Shown here: piece after piece, positions 30,559-40,879 of the stretch
How the letters are laid out: every line of letters starts with the position of its first letter
Numbering within the stretch: position 1 is the first letter of the stretch
Assembly: GCF_030295995.1 (NCBI RefSeq)
Contig: NZ_AP027365.1
Span: 1,116,001-1,180,000 of the forward strand
DNA from: Thalassotalea hakodatensis
GTDB taxonomy: Bacteria; Pseudomonadota; Gammaproteobacteria; Enterobacterales; Alteromonadaceae
Direction of reading: 5' to 3'
Length of the DNA: 64,000 nucleotides
The notes under the pieces: generated by a model
What the model was told of the DNA's origin: nothing
Database searches by the model: none
Seen by the model: the letters and a program-made list of their open reading frames with translations, nothing else
Made by a program: the position numbers and the translations under genes

Positions 30559-31839
30559 ATGACCGATATTAAAAAAGGTGACGGTGATAACGGCAAGTTA
30601 TTATATTGTTCGTTTTGTGGTAAAAGCCAACATGAAGTGCGTAAGTTAATTGCAGGCCCTTCGGTGTTTATTTGCGACGAATGTGTTGAGTTATGTAACG
30701 ACATCATCCGAGAAGAAATTAAAGAAATTTCTCCTAAGCAAGAAAAAGAAAGTTTACCTTCACCAGTAGAAATAAGAGAAAGCCTTGATGATTATGTTAT
30801 CGGACAGGAGCATGCTAAAAAGGTGCTGTCGGTAGCGGTTTATAATCATTATAAGCGTTTACGTAATGGCGATTCTCACAATGGCGTTGAATTAGGCAAA
30901 AGTAATATTTTGCTGATTGGGCCTACAGGTAGTGGTAAAACGTTACTTGCTGAAACATTAGCTCGCTTACTTGATGTACCTTTCACTATGGCAGATGCAA
31001 CTACGTTAACCGAAGCCGGTTACGTAGGTGAAGACGTTGAAAACATCATTCAGAAGTTACTGCAAAAATGTGATTATGATGTTGAAAAGGCACAACGTGG
31101 TATCGTTTATATCGATGAAATCGATAAAATATCTCGCAAGTCTGATAACCCGTCTATTACGCGTGATGTGTCAGGTGAAGGTGTACAACAAGCATTATTG
31201 AAACTAATAGAAGGTACTGTTGCTTCTGTGCCTCCACAAGGTGGTCGTAAACACCCTCAACAAGAGTTTTTGCAGGTTGATACCTCTAAGATTCTATTTA
31301 TTTGTGGCGGTGCATTTGCGGGCTTAGATAAAGTGATTGAACAGCGTTGTGATACAGGTGCTGGCATTGGTTTTGGTGTTGAAGTTAAAGCAACTGATAG
31401 TAAGAAGTCATTGACTGAACGCTTTCAAGAAGTTGAGCCAGAAGACTTAGTTAAATATGGTTTAATTCCTGAGTTCATCGGTCGATTACCGGTTGTAGCA
31501 ACATTAAGTGAACTTGATGAAAGTGCATTGATCCAAATACTACAAGAACCAAAAAATGCGTTAACCAAGCAATATTCAGCATTATTCGATATGGAAGGTG
31601 TTGAATTAGAGTTTAGAAAAGATGCCTTACAAGCGATTGCAAATAAAGCAATGGTACGTAAAACAGGTGCTCGAGGGCTACGTTCGATCGTTGAAGGTGT
31701 TTTACTTGATACGATGTATGAACTACCAACGATGGAAAACGCAACGAAAGTTGTATTAGATGAAACCGTCATTAAAGGTGAGTCTAAGCCTATTGTGATA
31801 TATGAGTCTGCGCAAGATAAAGCTGCATCTGATAGTTAA
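30559..31839 (+). CDS. clpX: ClpX unfoldase, ATP-binding subunit
   Basis: This 426-residue AAA+ unfoldase has an N-terminal four-Cys zinc domain ([14 protein letters not shown]), Walker A GPTGSGKT, Walker [10 protein letters not shown], the pore loop GYVGEDV, the ClpP-binding IGF loop (AGIGFGVEV) and sensor 2 GARGLR. It delivers substrates to ClpP. A terminator follows. Confidence 0.98.
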   Translation: MTDIKKGDGDNGKLLYCSFCGKSQHEVRKLIAGPSVFICDECVELCNDIIREEIKEISPKQEKESLPSPVEIRESLDDYVIGQEHAKKVLSVAVYNHYKRLRNGDSHNGVELGKSNILLIGPTGSGKTLLAETLARLLDVPFTMADATTLTEAGYVGEDVENIIQKLLQKCDYDVEKAQRGIVYIDEIDKISRKSDNPSITRDVSGEGVQQALLKLIEGTVASVPPQGGRKHPQQEFLQVDTSKILFICGGAFAGLDKVIEQRCDTGAGIGFGVEVKATDSKKSLTERFQEVEPEDLVKYGLIPEFIGRLPVVATLSELDESALIQILQEPKNALTKQYSALFDMEGVELEFRKDALQAIANKAMVRKTGARGLRSIVEGVLLDTMYELPTMENATKVVLDETVIKGESKPIVIYESAQDKAASDS

Positions 31840-31853
31840 TTAGTGATGGATTG

Positions 31854-31881
31854 AAAAGAGTACTTCGGTACTCTTTTTTTT
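31854..31881 (+). terminator. Terminator after clpX
   Basis: AAAAGAGTAC-TTCG-GTACTCTTTT with a UUCG tetraloop and eight or more T residues, 15 bp after the stop. Confidence 0.95.
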
Positions 31882-31969
31882 ATCTTTTAAAAATTATCTG
31901 TGAAAAAACTGCATTATAGAACTATGTTGTGTGTTTATTGTACGAACATTTGCTTTTTTTAAACTAATT

Positions 31970-31997
31970 GTTGAAAGCGTTGCGAATAACCCCATAT
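31970..31997 (+). promoter_or_regulatory. Sigma-32 heat-shock promoter of lon
   Basis: TTGAAA at 31971-31976 and CCCCATAT at 31990-31997 are separated by 13 bp, a close match to the sigma-32 consensus. They lie about 50 bp upstream of the lon start, as expected for a heat-shock protease. Confidence 0.85.
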
Positions 31998-32049
31998 AGT
32001 TTTTACTAAAGATTAATATCTAAGATTGTTGCATTTAAGAGAGTCCCCG

Positions 32050-34407
32050 ATGTCTGAAGAATCAAATCCTGTCAGCAAAATTAATGAAGTACCCGTTTTG
32101 GCCTTACGTGATGTTGTTGTTTATCCACAAATGGTCATTCCTTTATTTGTTGGCCGTGAAAAGTCGATTCGCTGTTTAGATATCGCAATGGAAAGCGACA
32201 AGCAGGTTTTTCTTGTTGCTCAAAAAGATGCCGCAGTTGATGATCCAAGCGAAAATGATGTATTTGCTACAGGCACTGTTGCCACCATTTTACAAATGTT
32301 GAAATTGCCAGATGGCACGGTGAAAGTGTTAGTTGAAGGGGTAAGGCGAGCAGAAGTCACCGAGTTTGTTGAAACAGAACAATACTTTACCGCTAATATT
32401 GCATATTTAAGCGCTGAGAATAGCGACGAAGACAGTTTAGATGTTTTAGTGCGTTCAGCTATCTCGCAATTTGAAGGTTACGTTAAGCTAAATAAGAAAA
32501 TACCACCGGAAGTACTTACGTCAATTTCAGGCATTGATGATGCAGAACAATTAGCTGATACCATGGCCGCTCATATGCCATTAAAGCTAGTAGAAAAGCA
32601 AAATGTGCTTGAAATTAAAGATGTTGCTAAACGATTAGAGCATCTAATGGCACTGATGGAAGGCGAAATCGACCTTCTGCAAGTTGAAAAGAAAATACGT
32701 ACTCGCGTAAAAAAACAAATGGAAAAAAGCCAGCGCGAATATTACTTGAATGAGCAAATGAAGGCGATTCAAAAAGAATTAGGTGATATGGATGATGTAC
32801 CTGATGAGCTTGAACAAATCGCGAAAAAAATTGAAGATGCTCAAATGCCAAAAGAGGCGAAAGAGAAAACACAAGCTGAACTACAAAAGCTCAAAATGAT
32901 GTCTTCAATGTCAGCTGAAGCAACCGTTGTGCGTAGCTATATTGATTGGATGACAAGTGTACCGTGGAAAAAACGTAGTAAGCTAAAGAAAAATTTAGCG
33001 TTAGCTGAAGAAGTTTTAGAAAAAGATCACTATGGCCTTGATAAAGTAAAAGAACGCATTATCGAATATCTTGCCGTTCAACAGCGTGTTAGTCAGTTAA
33101 AAGGGCCAATTCTATGTTTAGTAGGGCCTCCCGGTGTTGGTAAAACCTCATTAGGGCAATCAATCGCTAAAGCAACTGGACGTAAGTATGTTCGCATGGC
33201 GTTAGGTGGTGTAAGAGATGAAGCTGAAATTCGCGGTCATAGAAGAACATATATTGGTTCATTACCGGGTAAACTGGTTCAGAAAATTGCCAAAGTAGGG
33301 GTGAAAAACCCATTATTCTTATTAGACGAAATTGATAAAATGGCGTCAGATATGCGAGGAGATCCATCTTCTGCGCTGTTAGAGGTATTAGATCCTGAGC
33401 AAAATACGAGTTTTAATGATCATTATTTAGAAGTGGATTACGACCTTTCAGATGTCATGTTTGTAGCAACGTCTAATAGTATGGATATTCCTGGGCCATT
33501 ACTTGATCGTATGGAAGTTATTCGTTTGTCTGGTTATACCGAAGATGAAAAGCTTAATATTGCTAAACGTCACTTGTTAACCAAACAAATTAAACGTAAT
33601 GGCTTAAAAGACAGCGAAATTTCAGTAAAAGATAGCGCAATTATTGGTATTATCCGTTATTACACAAGAGAAGCTGGCGTACGTAGTTTAGAAAGAGAAA
33701 TTTCTAAACTGTGCCGTAAGGTCGTTAAAACGATTTTGCTAGACAAAAAAGTCAAATCAGTCGAAATTTCACAGGATAACTTGGCTGACTTTCTTGGCGT
33801 GCAACGCTTTGATTATGGTAAAGCTGATGATGAGAACCGCGTTGGTTTAGTAACTGGGTTAGCTTGGACCTCTGTAGGTGGTGAGTTGCTTACTATCGAA
33901 ACCGCTTCAGTACCAGGAAAAGGCAAACTCAGTTATACCGGTTCTCTCGGTGATGTAATGCAAGAATCTATACAAGCAGCGATGACGGTTGTACGTAGTC
34001 GTACGGAGGCGCTTCGTATTAATGATGATTTTTACGAGAAGCGTGATATCCACGTGCATGTACCTGAAGGAGCAACACCAAAAGATGGCCCAAGTGCCGG
34101 TATTGGTATGTGCACTGCGTTAGTATCAAGTTTAACGGGTAACCCGGTAAAAGCAGATGTAGCGATGACCGGTGAAATTACCCTTCGTGGTGAAGTGTTG
34201 CCAATCGGTGGGTTAAAGGAAAAGTTGTTGGCTGCACACCGTGGTGGGATAAAAACGGTAGTGATCCCGAAAGATAACGAACGTGATTTAAAAGAAATTC
34301 CAGATAATGTCAAAGCTGACTTAGCAATTCATCCCGTAAAATGGATTGAAGAAGTATTAGCAATCGCGTTGGAAAACCCTATCGAGAAAGTAAAAATCAC
34401 AGGTTAA
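32050..34407 (+). CDS. lon: ATP-dependent protease Lon
   Basis: This 785-residue protease has the N-terminal substrate domain (VPVLALRDVVVYPQMVIPLFV), a coiled coil, an AAA+ module (GPPGVGKTS; LFLLDEIDKM) and the C-terminal Ser-Lys peptidase, with Ser in PKDGPSAGIGM near 680 and Lys in GLKEKLLAAHRGG. The ATG at 32050 is chosen over an upstream TTG because the protein then has the usual Lon length and AAGAGAG precedes it. It degrades misfolded and short-lived regulatory proteins. Confidence 0.97.
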   Translation: MSEESNPVSKINEVPVLALRDVVVYPQMVIPLFVGREKSIRCLDIAMESDKQVFLVAQKDAAVDDPSENDVFATGTVATILQMLKLPDGTVKVLVEGVRRAEVTEFVETEQYFTANIAYLSAENSDEDSLDVLVRSAISQFEGYVKLNKKIPPEVLTSISGIDDAEQLADTMAAHMPLKLVEKQNVLEIKDVAKRLEHLMALMEGEIDLLQVEKKIRTRVKKQMEKSQREYYLNEQMKAIQKELGDMDDVPDELEQIAKKIEDAQMPKEAKEKTQAELQKLKMMSSMSAEATVVRSYIDWMTSVPWKKRSKLKKNLALAEEVLEKDHYGLDKVKERIIEYLAVQQRVSQLKGPILCLVGPPGVGKTSLGQSIAKATGRKYVRMALGGVRDEAEIRGHRRTYIGSLPGKLVQKIAKVGVKNPLFLLDEIDKMASDMRGDPSSALLEVLDPEQNTSFNDHYLEVDYDLSDVMFVATSNSMDIPGPLLDRMEVIRLSGYTEDEKLNIAKRHLLTKQIKRNGLKDSEISVKDSAIIGIIRYYTREAGVRSLEREISKLCRKVVKTILLDKKVKSVEISQDNLADFLGVQRFDYGKADDENRVGLVTGLAWTSVGGELLTIETASVPGKGKLSYTGSLGDVMQESIQAAMTVVRSRTEALRINDDFYEKRDIHVHVPEGATPKDGPSAGIGMCTALVSSLTGNPVKADVAMTGEITLRGEVLPIGGLKEKLLAAHRGGIKTVVIPKDNERDLKEIPDNVKADLAIHPVKWIEEVLAIALENPIEKVKITG

Positions 34408-34700
34408 CACCTGAAAACTGATGCTTTTTTGAGTAAATAAGCAAAAAAAGTGAAAAAAATCGCAAAAATTTGCAATAAAGGCTTTCCAAACGCTGTAACT
34501 ATGGTAAGTTAATGAGGCTAATAGCGCTGTACCCCAATATAAACAAGGGGTCTGCTGGAGATAATTAAAATTATCTTAATTTTAGATTTTCTTTAACTCA
34601 GTGCTTGATGTTCAAAAAGAAGCTTGTTATAAAAGCTTTTGCAGGACGCTAAATTAACAAAAGATGGCGCTGAATAATAACAATTGAAGGGGAATATACT
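34408..34700 (+). promoter_or_regulatory. lon-hupB intergenic region with hupB promoter
   Basis: TTGATG (34605-34610) and TATAAA (34628-34633) are 17 bp apart, about 70 bp before hupB. Upstream lies a possible CCCC...GGGG hairpin at about 34533-34551. No gene is seen. Confidence 0.65.
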
Positions 34701-34973
34701 GTGAATAAATCTCAATTAATCGAGAAAATTGCTGCGGGTGCTGACATTTCTAAAGCAGCGGCTGGTCGTGCTTTAGATTCATTTATCGAAGCTGTTACAG
34801 AAGAATTAAAAAGTGGTGAGCAAGTTGCTCTAGTTGGTTTCGGTACTTTTTCAGTACGTGACCGTGCAGCACGCACAGGCCGTAACCCACAAACTGGTGC
34901 TACTATTGAAATTGCTGCAGCAAAAATTCCATCTTTCAAAGCTGGTAAAGCTTTAAAAGATGCTTGTAACTAA
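34701..34973 (+). CDS. hupB: DNA-binding protein HU-beta
   Basis: This 90-residue nucleoid protein has the HU fold and the DNA-binding arm signature [21 protein letters not shown]. It starts [19 protein letters not shown]. The start codon is GTG, with GAAGGGGA 8 nt upstream. HU bends and compacts DNA as a dimer. Position between lon and ppiD is conserved. Confidence 0.98.
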   Translation: MNKSQLIEKIAAGADISKAAAGRALDSFIEAVTEELKSGEQVALVGFGTFSVRDRAARTGRNPQTGATIEIAAAKIPSFKAGKALKDACN

Positions 34974-34997
34974 TCACAGTTACTAAATAAGCATTTC

Positions 34998-35025
34998 AAA
35001 AGACCACCTTAAAGGTGGTCTTTTG
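34998..35025 (+). terminator. Terminator after hupB
   Basis: AAAAGACCACC-TTAAA-GGTGGTCTTTT, an 11-bp stem with the T-run at its 3' arm. Confidence 0.92.
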
Positions 35026-35156
35026 TTATCTACCAAAAATTTAATAAGAATATTTCGAATAATTTTACAGATAGCTTCAAGCTTAGCGTTCCATCTGATA
35101 AAATCGCGCGCAGATAATTATCTTCAGGTTTAAAAACCTAGTGTTGAGAGAAAACG

Positions 35157-37067
35157 ATGTTAGAAAATATAAGAGAAAATTCTCAAGGATTAGTCGCAAA
35201 GATTATTCTTGGTTTTATTATCCTTACTTTTGCAGTAGCAGGGATAGGTAGTTATACCAATAGTGTTGATACATCAATTGCAGAGGTGAATGGCGTTAAA
35301 ATATCGCAAGCTTCATTCGATAAAGCGTTTCAGCAGCAGCGTGCTAACATGGCGCAACAATATGGTGAGATGTTTGAAACATTAGCGTCTGATGCTTCAT
35401 ATATGGCTAATTTTAGAAATAGCATTGTTGATAACCTGATCAACCAAGAGCTAATAGATCAAGCCTCTAATGACTTGTCAATTCGTGTAAGTGATGAACA
35501 AATTAAAAAAACTATCCGTGAAATGCCTGCATTTCAAGTAGAAGGTGAGTTTGACAATAACCGTTATTTAGCGGTGATAAACCAGAACGGCTTTTATCAA
35601 TCATCTGATTTTCGTGATTACCTACGTGTAGAAATGACGAGACGACAGCTTTCACAAGCATTGGTTGCAACAGAATTTAGTTTACCGTTTCAAGAAAAAC
35701 AAGTAATGGCATTACAAAATCAAAAGCGTGATTTACGCTATGCCATTATTTCAGCTGAACAATTTATTGACAGTGTGTCGGTAACAGATGAAGAGATTTC
35801 ACAATATTATCAAGCTAACCAAGCTCGTTATCAAAACGCAGAGAAAGTAAAGGTTGATTACATTACTATCGACGTTAATGAAATTGCCAAAAACATAACG
35901 GTTTCTGATCAAGAACTTCAAGATTATTATCAAAGTAACATTGCAAATTATCGTCAAGAAGAGCAACGCAGAGTCTCGCATATCTTAATTGAAAATGAAG
36001 ATGATGAAGCAGCAGCAATCGCTAAAATTGAAGACATTCAAACCCGTCTTGCCAATGGTGAAGAGTTTGCGGCTTTAGCTGAAGAGTTATCAGCCGATGT
36101 GTTTAGCGGTGAAAATGGTGGTGATTTAGAATGGATAGAACGAGGTGCAATGGATGAAGCATTTGACGATGCAGCATTTGCTTTAACTGAAGTTGGAGAG
36201 GTGTCAGATGTTGTAGAAACTGACTTTGGTTTGCATTTAATTAAATTAACGGCATTAGAAGATGAAAAGGTTAAACCGTTCTCTGATGTTGTTGAAGAAT
36301 TAAGAGTTACAGTAAGCCAAGACAAAGCACAAGATAAATACTTTGAATTGCAACAACGTGCTGCTGAATTAAGTTTTGAAGTACCTGATAGCTTAGAAGA
36401 TGCTGCAGGAGCAATTAATGTAAACGTTCAAACTTCTGACTGGTTAACAAAAAACAGTAATACTGCGCCTTTTGATAACCCTAAAGCAATAGAAGCTGCG
36501 TTTTCTTCTTTAGTATTAGAAGAACGCCTTAACTCAGACATTATTGAAGTAAGCGATAGCTTAGCTATAGTCTTGCGTGTTAATGAATATCAAGCGGCAA
36601 ATGTAAAACCTCTTGATGAAGTTAAAGCAACGATCAGTGAAACGTTAACGGCACAAAAAGCGCAAACACAAGCACAAACGGCAGCAGAAGAATTGCTCGC
36701 TTCAATAAGAAATGAAGAAGCCGTTGATGAGCAATTAGCAGCGAGTCAAACAAGTTTTGAACAACAAGCTGATGTAGCACGATATGGTAGTAACCTTGAC
36801 GCTAATTTAGTGCGAGAAGCTTTCAAATTGCCTCATCCAAAAGAAGATACTGTTTCTGCAACAACGGTAAGTTTGACAACGGGTGACTATGCTGTTGTTA
36901 ATGTAACCGCGGTAAATGAAAGCGAAGAAGCGGAGACAACGCCGCGCTTAGCAGAACAACTTACGCAGCAATTGGCACAGTCAGCTTATGCGTCTTACGT
37001 TGAAGCGTTAAAAGCAGAAGCCAAGATTACACGTCGTTCATCGATACAGGCATCTAATCAATATTAA
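35157..37067 (+). CDS. ppiD: Periplasmic folding chaperone PpiD
   Basis: This 636-residue protein is anchored by one N-terminal helix (IILGFIILTFAVAGIGSY) with the rest in the periplasm. SurA-like N-terminal helices precede a parvulin domain (RRVSHILIENED, GGDLEWIERGAM, FGLHLIKL, about residues 265-365) and a second degenerate rotamase-like region. PpiD binds proteins leaving SecYEG. The gene follows hupB as in E. coli. Confidence 0.96.
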   Translation: MLENIRENSQGLVAKIILGFIILTFAVAGIGSYTNSVDTSIAEVNGVKISQASFDKAFQQQRANMAQQYGEMFETLASDASYMANFRNSIVDNLINQELIDQASNDLSIRVSDEQIKKTIREMPAFQVEGEFDNNRYLAVINQNGFYQSSDFRDYLRVEMTRRQLSQALVATEFSLPFQEKQVMALQNQKRDLRYAIISAEQFIDSVSVTDEEISQYYQANQARYQNAEKVKVDYITIDVNEIAKNITVSDQELQDYYQSNIANYRQEEQRRVSHILIENEDDEAAAIAKIEDIQTRLANGEEFAALAEELSADVFSGENGGDLEWIERGAMDEAFDDAAFALTEVGEVSDVVETDFGLHLIKLTALEDEKVKPFSDVVEELRVTVSQDKAQDKYFELQQRAAELSFEVPDSLEDAAGAINVNVQTSDWLTKNSNTAPFDNPKAIEAAFSSLVLEERLNSDIIEVSDSLAIVLRVNEYQAANVKPLDEVKATISETLTAQKAQTQAQTAAEELLASIRNEEAVDEQLAASQTSFEQQADVARYGSNLDANLVREAFKLPHPKEDTVSATTVSLTTGDYAVVNVTAVNESEEAETTPRLAEQLTQQLAQSAYASYVEALKAEAKITRRSSIQASNQY

Positions 37068-37092
37068 TTATGCCGTTAATACGTGAATCGTC

Positions 37093-37116
37093 AAAAGGCC
37101 GCTATGCGGCCTTTTT
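37093..37116. terminator. Bidirectional terminator between ppiD and sapF
   Basis: AAAAGGCCGC-TAT-GCGGCCTTTTT between convergent genes. Confidence 0.9.
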
Positions 37117-37160
37117 AATATCTACTCATGTCTGATACCAATTTAATATTTAATGTACCT

Positions 37161-37191
37161 GACCCCTTAATCTTTTGACCCCTTAATCTTT
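37161..37191. repeat. Two 15-bp direct repeats upstream of the sapF stop
   Basis: GACCCCTTAATCTTT occurs at 37161 and 37177, one base apart, just after TGTACCT. It may be a remnant of a small mobile element. Confidence 0.5.
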
Positions 37192-37195
37192 AAGG

Positions 37196-37978
37196 TTATT
37201 TTTTCGAGAGTTGGAAGCGTTGGCTCATAATCAGCTTTTTGGTATATTTATGCTTAGGGTTTCGTAGTACGGCGGTGGTATTACCCATTTCAACGACTTG
37301 TCCTTTACACAGCACCATTATTTCGTCACTAAAATGCCTAACGATACCCAAGTTATGAGAAATCAAAATAAAGCCAAGTCCCATTTGTTGTTGCAAGTCG
37401 AGTAATAAATTTATCATTTGAGATCGTAATGACGGATCTAATGCGGCAAGCGCTTCATCAAGAATGATAACTTGTGGCTCTAAAATAATAGCGCGAGCTA
37501 ACGATATACGCTGCTTTTGGCCACCTGAAAACATATGAGGGTAAAAATTCATATGCTCTGCAAGTAATCCTACTTTTTTTAAGGTCGCAATGATCAAATC
37601 AGTGCGTTGTGCTTCATTTAATTGGGTATTTAAATATAAAGGTTCATCAAGCAATTGTTGAATGGTTAAACTAGGGTTTAACGTGGTGCCTGAATCTTGA
37701 AAAATCATCCGTATATGCTGACAGCGCTGTTTAAAATTACCATCTTGGAGTAACTGTGCGTTTAATTTAATTGTGCCTGTTGTTGGCTTTTCTGCTCCCA
37801 CTAGAAGCTTCGCAAGCGTTGACTTTCCAGAACCTGCCTCACCCACTATCGCGAGCGTTCTATGTGCATCCAATGTAAATGAAACAGGCTCCAACGCAGG
37901 AACTAATGTACGATTAAACCAGCTTTTGGTAATTCGATAGGTTTTACTTAAGTTATTTACCTGTAATAAAGCTGTCAT
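37196..37978 (-). CDS. sapF: Peptide ABC transporter ATP-binding protein SapF
   Basis: This 260-residue ATPase has Walker A GEAGSGKST, signature SGGQKQRISLA and Walker B VIILDEALAALD. It is the second of two ATPases in the array and overlaps sapD by 4 nt. Sap transporters import peptides and support resistance to antimicrobial peptides in enteric bacteria; the same role here is inferred. Confidence 0.92.
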   Translation of the reverse strand: MTALLQVNNLSKTYRITKSWFNRTLVPALEPVSFTLDAHRTLAIVGEAGSGKSTLAKLLVGAEKPTTGTIKLNAQLLQDGNFKQRCQHIRMIFQDSGTTLNPSLTIQQLLDEPLYLNTQLNEAQRTDLIIATLKKVGLLAEHMNFYPHMFSGGQKQRISLARAIILEPQVIILDEALAALDPSLRSQMINLLLDLQQQMGLGFILISHNLGIVRHFSDEIMVLCKGQVVEMGNTTAVLRNPKHKYTKKLIMSQRFQLSKK

Positions 37979-38967
37979 TTATAGCTATCCTTTAATGAAT
38001 AATGACAACTTACTTGATGTCCGTGATAATTTTTAACTTTAGGGGCTTGCACACACGCCTTTTGTGCTTTCGGACAACGTGGTCCAAGTCGACACCCTAT
38101 GGGGAGATGTTGCAATATAGGAATGCTACCGGGTAACGTCATCAAGCGTGATTTAGCAGGTATCTGCATATTTGCCATAGGACTGCTATCAACTAACGCG
38201 CGGGTGTATGGATGAAACGGCGTGTGAAATATTTGCTCTGTTGTTCCTGCTTCCACAAATTGACCTGAGTACATAACCGTTATATTTTTTGTCCAATGGG
38301 TGACATTTTCTAAATCATGGCTAATAAGAAGAATAGACATATTCTTTAATTGATTAAGACTTGCAAGTAGACGAAAGATTTGGTCTTGATTGGTACTTTC
38401 CATGGCAGCCGTTGGTTCATCTGCAATCAGTAATAGTGGCTTTCGCGCTAATGCCATGGCTATCATCACCCTTTGGCAAAGCGCCTCTGTTAACTGATGC
38501 GGATAGCTATGCACACATTTCTCGTGGTTTTTAATACCAACTTTATGCAATAAATTAATTGCAGCAAGCTTTCGTTGTTGTTTTCGTTGCCAAAAAAAGC
38601 CGGTTAGTTGTTCTCCTGAGACCGCTTCCTCAAGTTGTGCGCCAATAGTTGTTGTTGGATCTAAACAAGCCATAGGCTCCTGAAAAATTATCGCCACATC
38701 TTTGGTAATAATGGCTTTTCTTTCTTCTAGCGATAACCGCATTAGATCTTGTCCACGCCAATGAAAACGATCAGCATCTACTTTCCATTTATCATCTAAT
38801 ACACCCATGATGGCTTGTGCAAGTAAAGACTTGCCCGAACCAGATTCTCCAACTAGACCGCGAACTTCCCCTTCTTTCATGGTTAAACTCACCCGATCAA
38901 CCGCTAAAATTGAAGAGGTTGTGGTAAGTAATCTGATGGATAGATTGCGAATATCAAGTAAGTTCAT
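37975..38967 (-). CDS. sapD: Peptide ABC transporter ATP-binding protein SapD
   Basis: This 330-residue Opp/Dpp-type ATPase has Walker A GESGSGKSL, Walker B LLIADEPTAAME and the C-terminal oligopeptide-transporter extension with a Cys-rich segment (GCRLGPRCPKAQKACVQAP) that binds an iron-sulfur cluster in related proteins. The signature loop reads LTEALCQRVMIA, diverged from LSGGQ, as is usual for SapD. It overlaps both neighbours. Confidence 0.93.
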   Translation of the reverse strand: MNLLDIRNLSIRLLTTTSSILAVDRVSLTMKEGEVRGLVGESGSGKSLLAQAIMGVLDDKWKVDADRFHWRGQDLMRLSLEERKAIITKDVAIIFQEPMACLDPTTTIGAQLEEAVSGEQLTGFFWQRKQQRKLAAINLLHKVGIKNHEKCVHSYPHQLTEALCQRVMIAMALARKPLLLIADEPTAAMESTNQDQIFRLLASLNQLKNMSILLISHDLENVTHWTKNITVMYSGQFVEAGTTEQIFHTPFHPYTRALVDSSPMANMQIPAKSRLMTLPGSIPILQHLPIGCRLGPRCPKAQKACVQAPKVKNYHGHQVSCHYSLKDSYK

Positions 38968-39860
38968 TAATGTTCTTTCCTGACTTTCAGCGCATGTCGC
39001 ATGCCTTCACCGACTAAATTGGTGGCAACAACGGCAAATAAAATCGCAAGCCCAGGTAGATAAACAGTCCACGGCGCGATATAAAATAAATCAATACCAT
39101 TAGCCAACATTGCTCCCCACTCAGGCATTGGGATAGGCGCACCAAGCCCTAAAAATCCTAAGGTTGCTATGTCTAATATTGCAGCAGATTGAGCGAGCGT
39201 GGCTTGGCTGATCATTTTTTCAATAATATTAGGGTAAATAGAGTAATAAAGGATTCGAATGTTACTTGCACCATCAAGTTTTGATGCAAGTACATAGTCC
39301 TTTTTAAATTCTTGTACAACAGCATTTCTTGTAATATGTATAAACTGTGGAATTAGAATGATCACAATAGCCCATAATGTATTGCTAAGACCTGGCCCAA
39401 GAATAGCAACGATAATAATGGCTAAAAGCAACGATGGAATGGAAAGAATGACATCTAAAAAGTGGTTAAGAAAGCTTGATTTTACCCCTTTAGTCAACGC
39501 TGAAATAGAACCGATTATCACTCCGACAAACATAGATAAGATGACAACAATAAAACTTAAACCAAAGGTTAACGATGCACCGTGCATTAAACGAGACAGC
39601 ATATCGCGGCCTAAATTATCAGTTCCTAGCAAATAGCTAACATCACCATCGTTATGCCACGCGGGTGGAAGCAGAATAGCGTCAAGATTATTTTCTATCG
39701 GCGAATAAGGAGATATCAGAGGTGAAAATATTGCTAACAAGACTAAAAAAATAAAACACCCAAAGCCAATCATCACTGCGGGTGATTGCTTAAAGTTATG
39801 CCATAACTGTACTAATGGTGAAGGAAACTCTTCTTCCGTATATGTTTTATCACGAGCCAT
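38967..39860 (-). CDS. sapC: Peptide ABC transporter permease SapC
   Basis: This 297-residue permease has an N-terminal helix, five more membrane helices and the EAA-like loop (LASKLDGASNIRILYYSIYPN). It pairs with SapB. Its start overlaps the sapB end by 11 nt and its stop touches the sapD start. Confidence 0.93.
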   Translation of the reverse strand: MARDKTYTEEEFPSPLVQLWHNFKQSPAVMIGFGCFIFLVLLAIFSPLISPYSPIENNLDAILLPPAWHNDGDVSYLLGTDNLGRDMLSRLMHGASLTFGLSFIVVILSMFVGVIIGSISALTKGVKSSFLNHFLDVILSIPSLLLAIIIVAILGPGLSNTLWAIVIILIPQFIHITRNAVVQEFKKDYVLASKLDGASNIRILYYSIYPNIIEKMISQATLAQSAAILDIATLGFLGLGAPIPMPEWGAMLANGIDLFYIAPWTVYLPGLAILFAVVATNLVGEGMRHALKVRKEH

Positions 39861-40878
39861 ACTTAATACCTCGTGCTAATGGGTTTAAGCTTGCGTAAAT
39901 AAAATCTGTAAAAATATGCACGATAAATATGAAGCTTGAAAGGGCTAATAGCCCGCCTTGTATGGCAGTATAATCACGCTGGTAAATACTCTGAATTAGC
40001 CAATTTCCGATGCCTGGCCAGTTGAAAATAACCTCTGTTACCATTGCTAATGTAACTAAATTAGCAAATTGTAAGCCGACGTCTCTAATCACATTAACCA
40101 TCGCATTTTTAATCGCATGTCTAAAAATAAGTTGTTGAAAGGTTAGTCCTTTTGCCATAGCTGCTTTTATATAATGTGAATCTAATACGGTTAACATTGA
40201 TGTTCTTGCTAATCGAACAAAAACCGTGGCAGGTGCAAGAGCGACAACACAAGCAGGTAATAATATATGCACACTCGCGTTTTGAAAAGCTTGCCATTTA
40301 TAAGGGTTATCACTTAATAAAATATCAAAAAATAAAATACCCGTTACCTGTTCAATCTCATAAACTAAACTGATTTGCCCAGCAGAAGGTAACCAGGCGA
40401 GTTGAATAGAAAAAATTAAGATGGCAAGTAAAGCGAGCCAAAAAATAGGGATTGAATAGCCAACCATCGACACAGCTAAAATGATATCATCAGTTTTTTT
40501 TCGGTGCCGAATAGCGGCGATAAAACCGATTGGAATACCAACAACCATTGCAATAATTAAAGCAACAGTCGTGAGCTCTATCGTGGCAGGAAGGTGGCTC
40601 ATCATTTCATCCATAATAGGAATTCTTGAGGCCATAGAAACACCTAAGTCTCCGTTAAAAAGATGTACTAGGTAGCTCCAGTATTGCATGATTAATGATT
40701 CATGCTTGTTGTAATCTAACGCAATTAACGCTATTTGTTCAGGCGTTGCATCTATTTGCCCAGTAACATTGATAATTTGTTCGCCAGGAAAGAAAAAGCT
40801 TAAACTAAAGGTTAAAAGCGTCAATACTAACATGGTGAAGAAAAATAAATTTAAGCGCCTTAAGGTAAAAATTAGCAT
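39850..40878 (-). CDS. sapB: Peptide ABC transporter permease SapB
   Basis: This 342-residue permease opens with MLIFTLRRLNLFFFTMLVLT, the DppB-like start, and carries six membrane helices and the EAA loop (KAAMAKGLTFQQLIFRHAIKN). It lies one base after the sapA stop. Confidence 0.93.
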   Translation of the reverse strand: MLIFTLRRLNLFFFTMLVLTLLTFSLSFFFPGEQIINVTGQIDATPEQIALIALDYNKHESLIMQYWSYLVHLFNGDLGVSMASRIPIMDEMMSHLPATIELTTVALIIAMVVGIPIGFIAAIRHRKKTDDIILAVSMVGYSIPIFWLALLAILIFSIQLAWLPSAGQISLVYEIEQVTGILFFDILLSDNPYKWQAFQNASVHILLPACVVALAPATVFVRLARTSMLTVLDSHYIKAAMAKGLTFQQLIFRHAIKNAMVNVIRDVGLQFANLVTLAMVTEVIFNWPGIGNWLIQSIYQRDYTAIQGGLLALSSFIFIVHIFTDFIYASLNPLARGIKYGS

Positions 40879-40879
40879 G

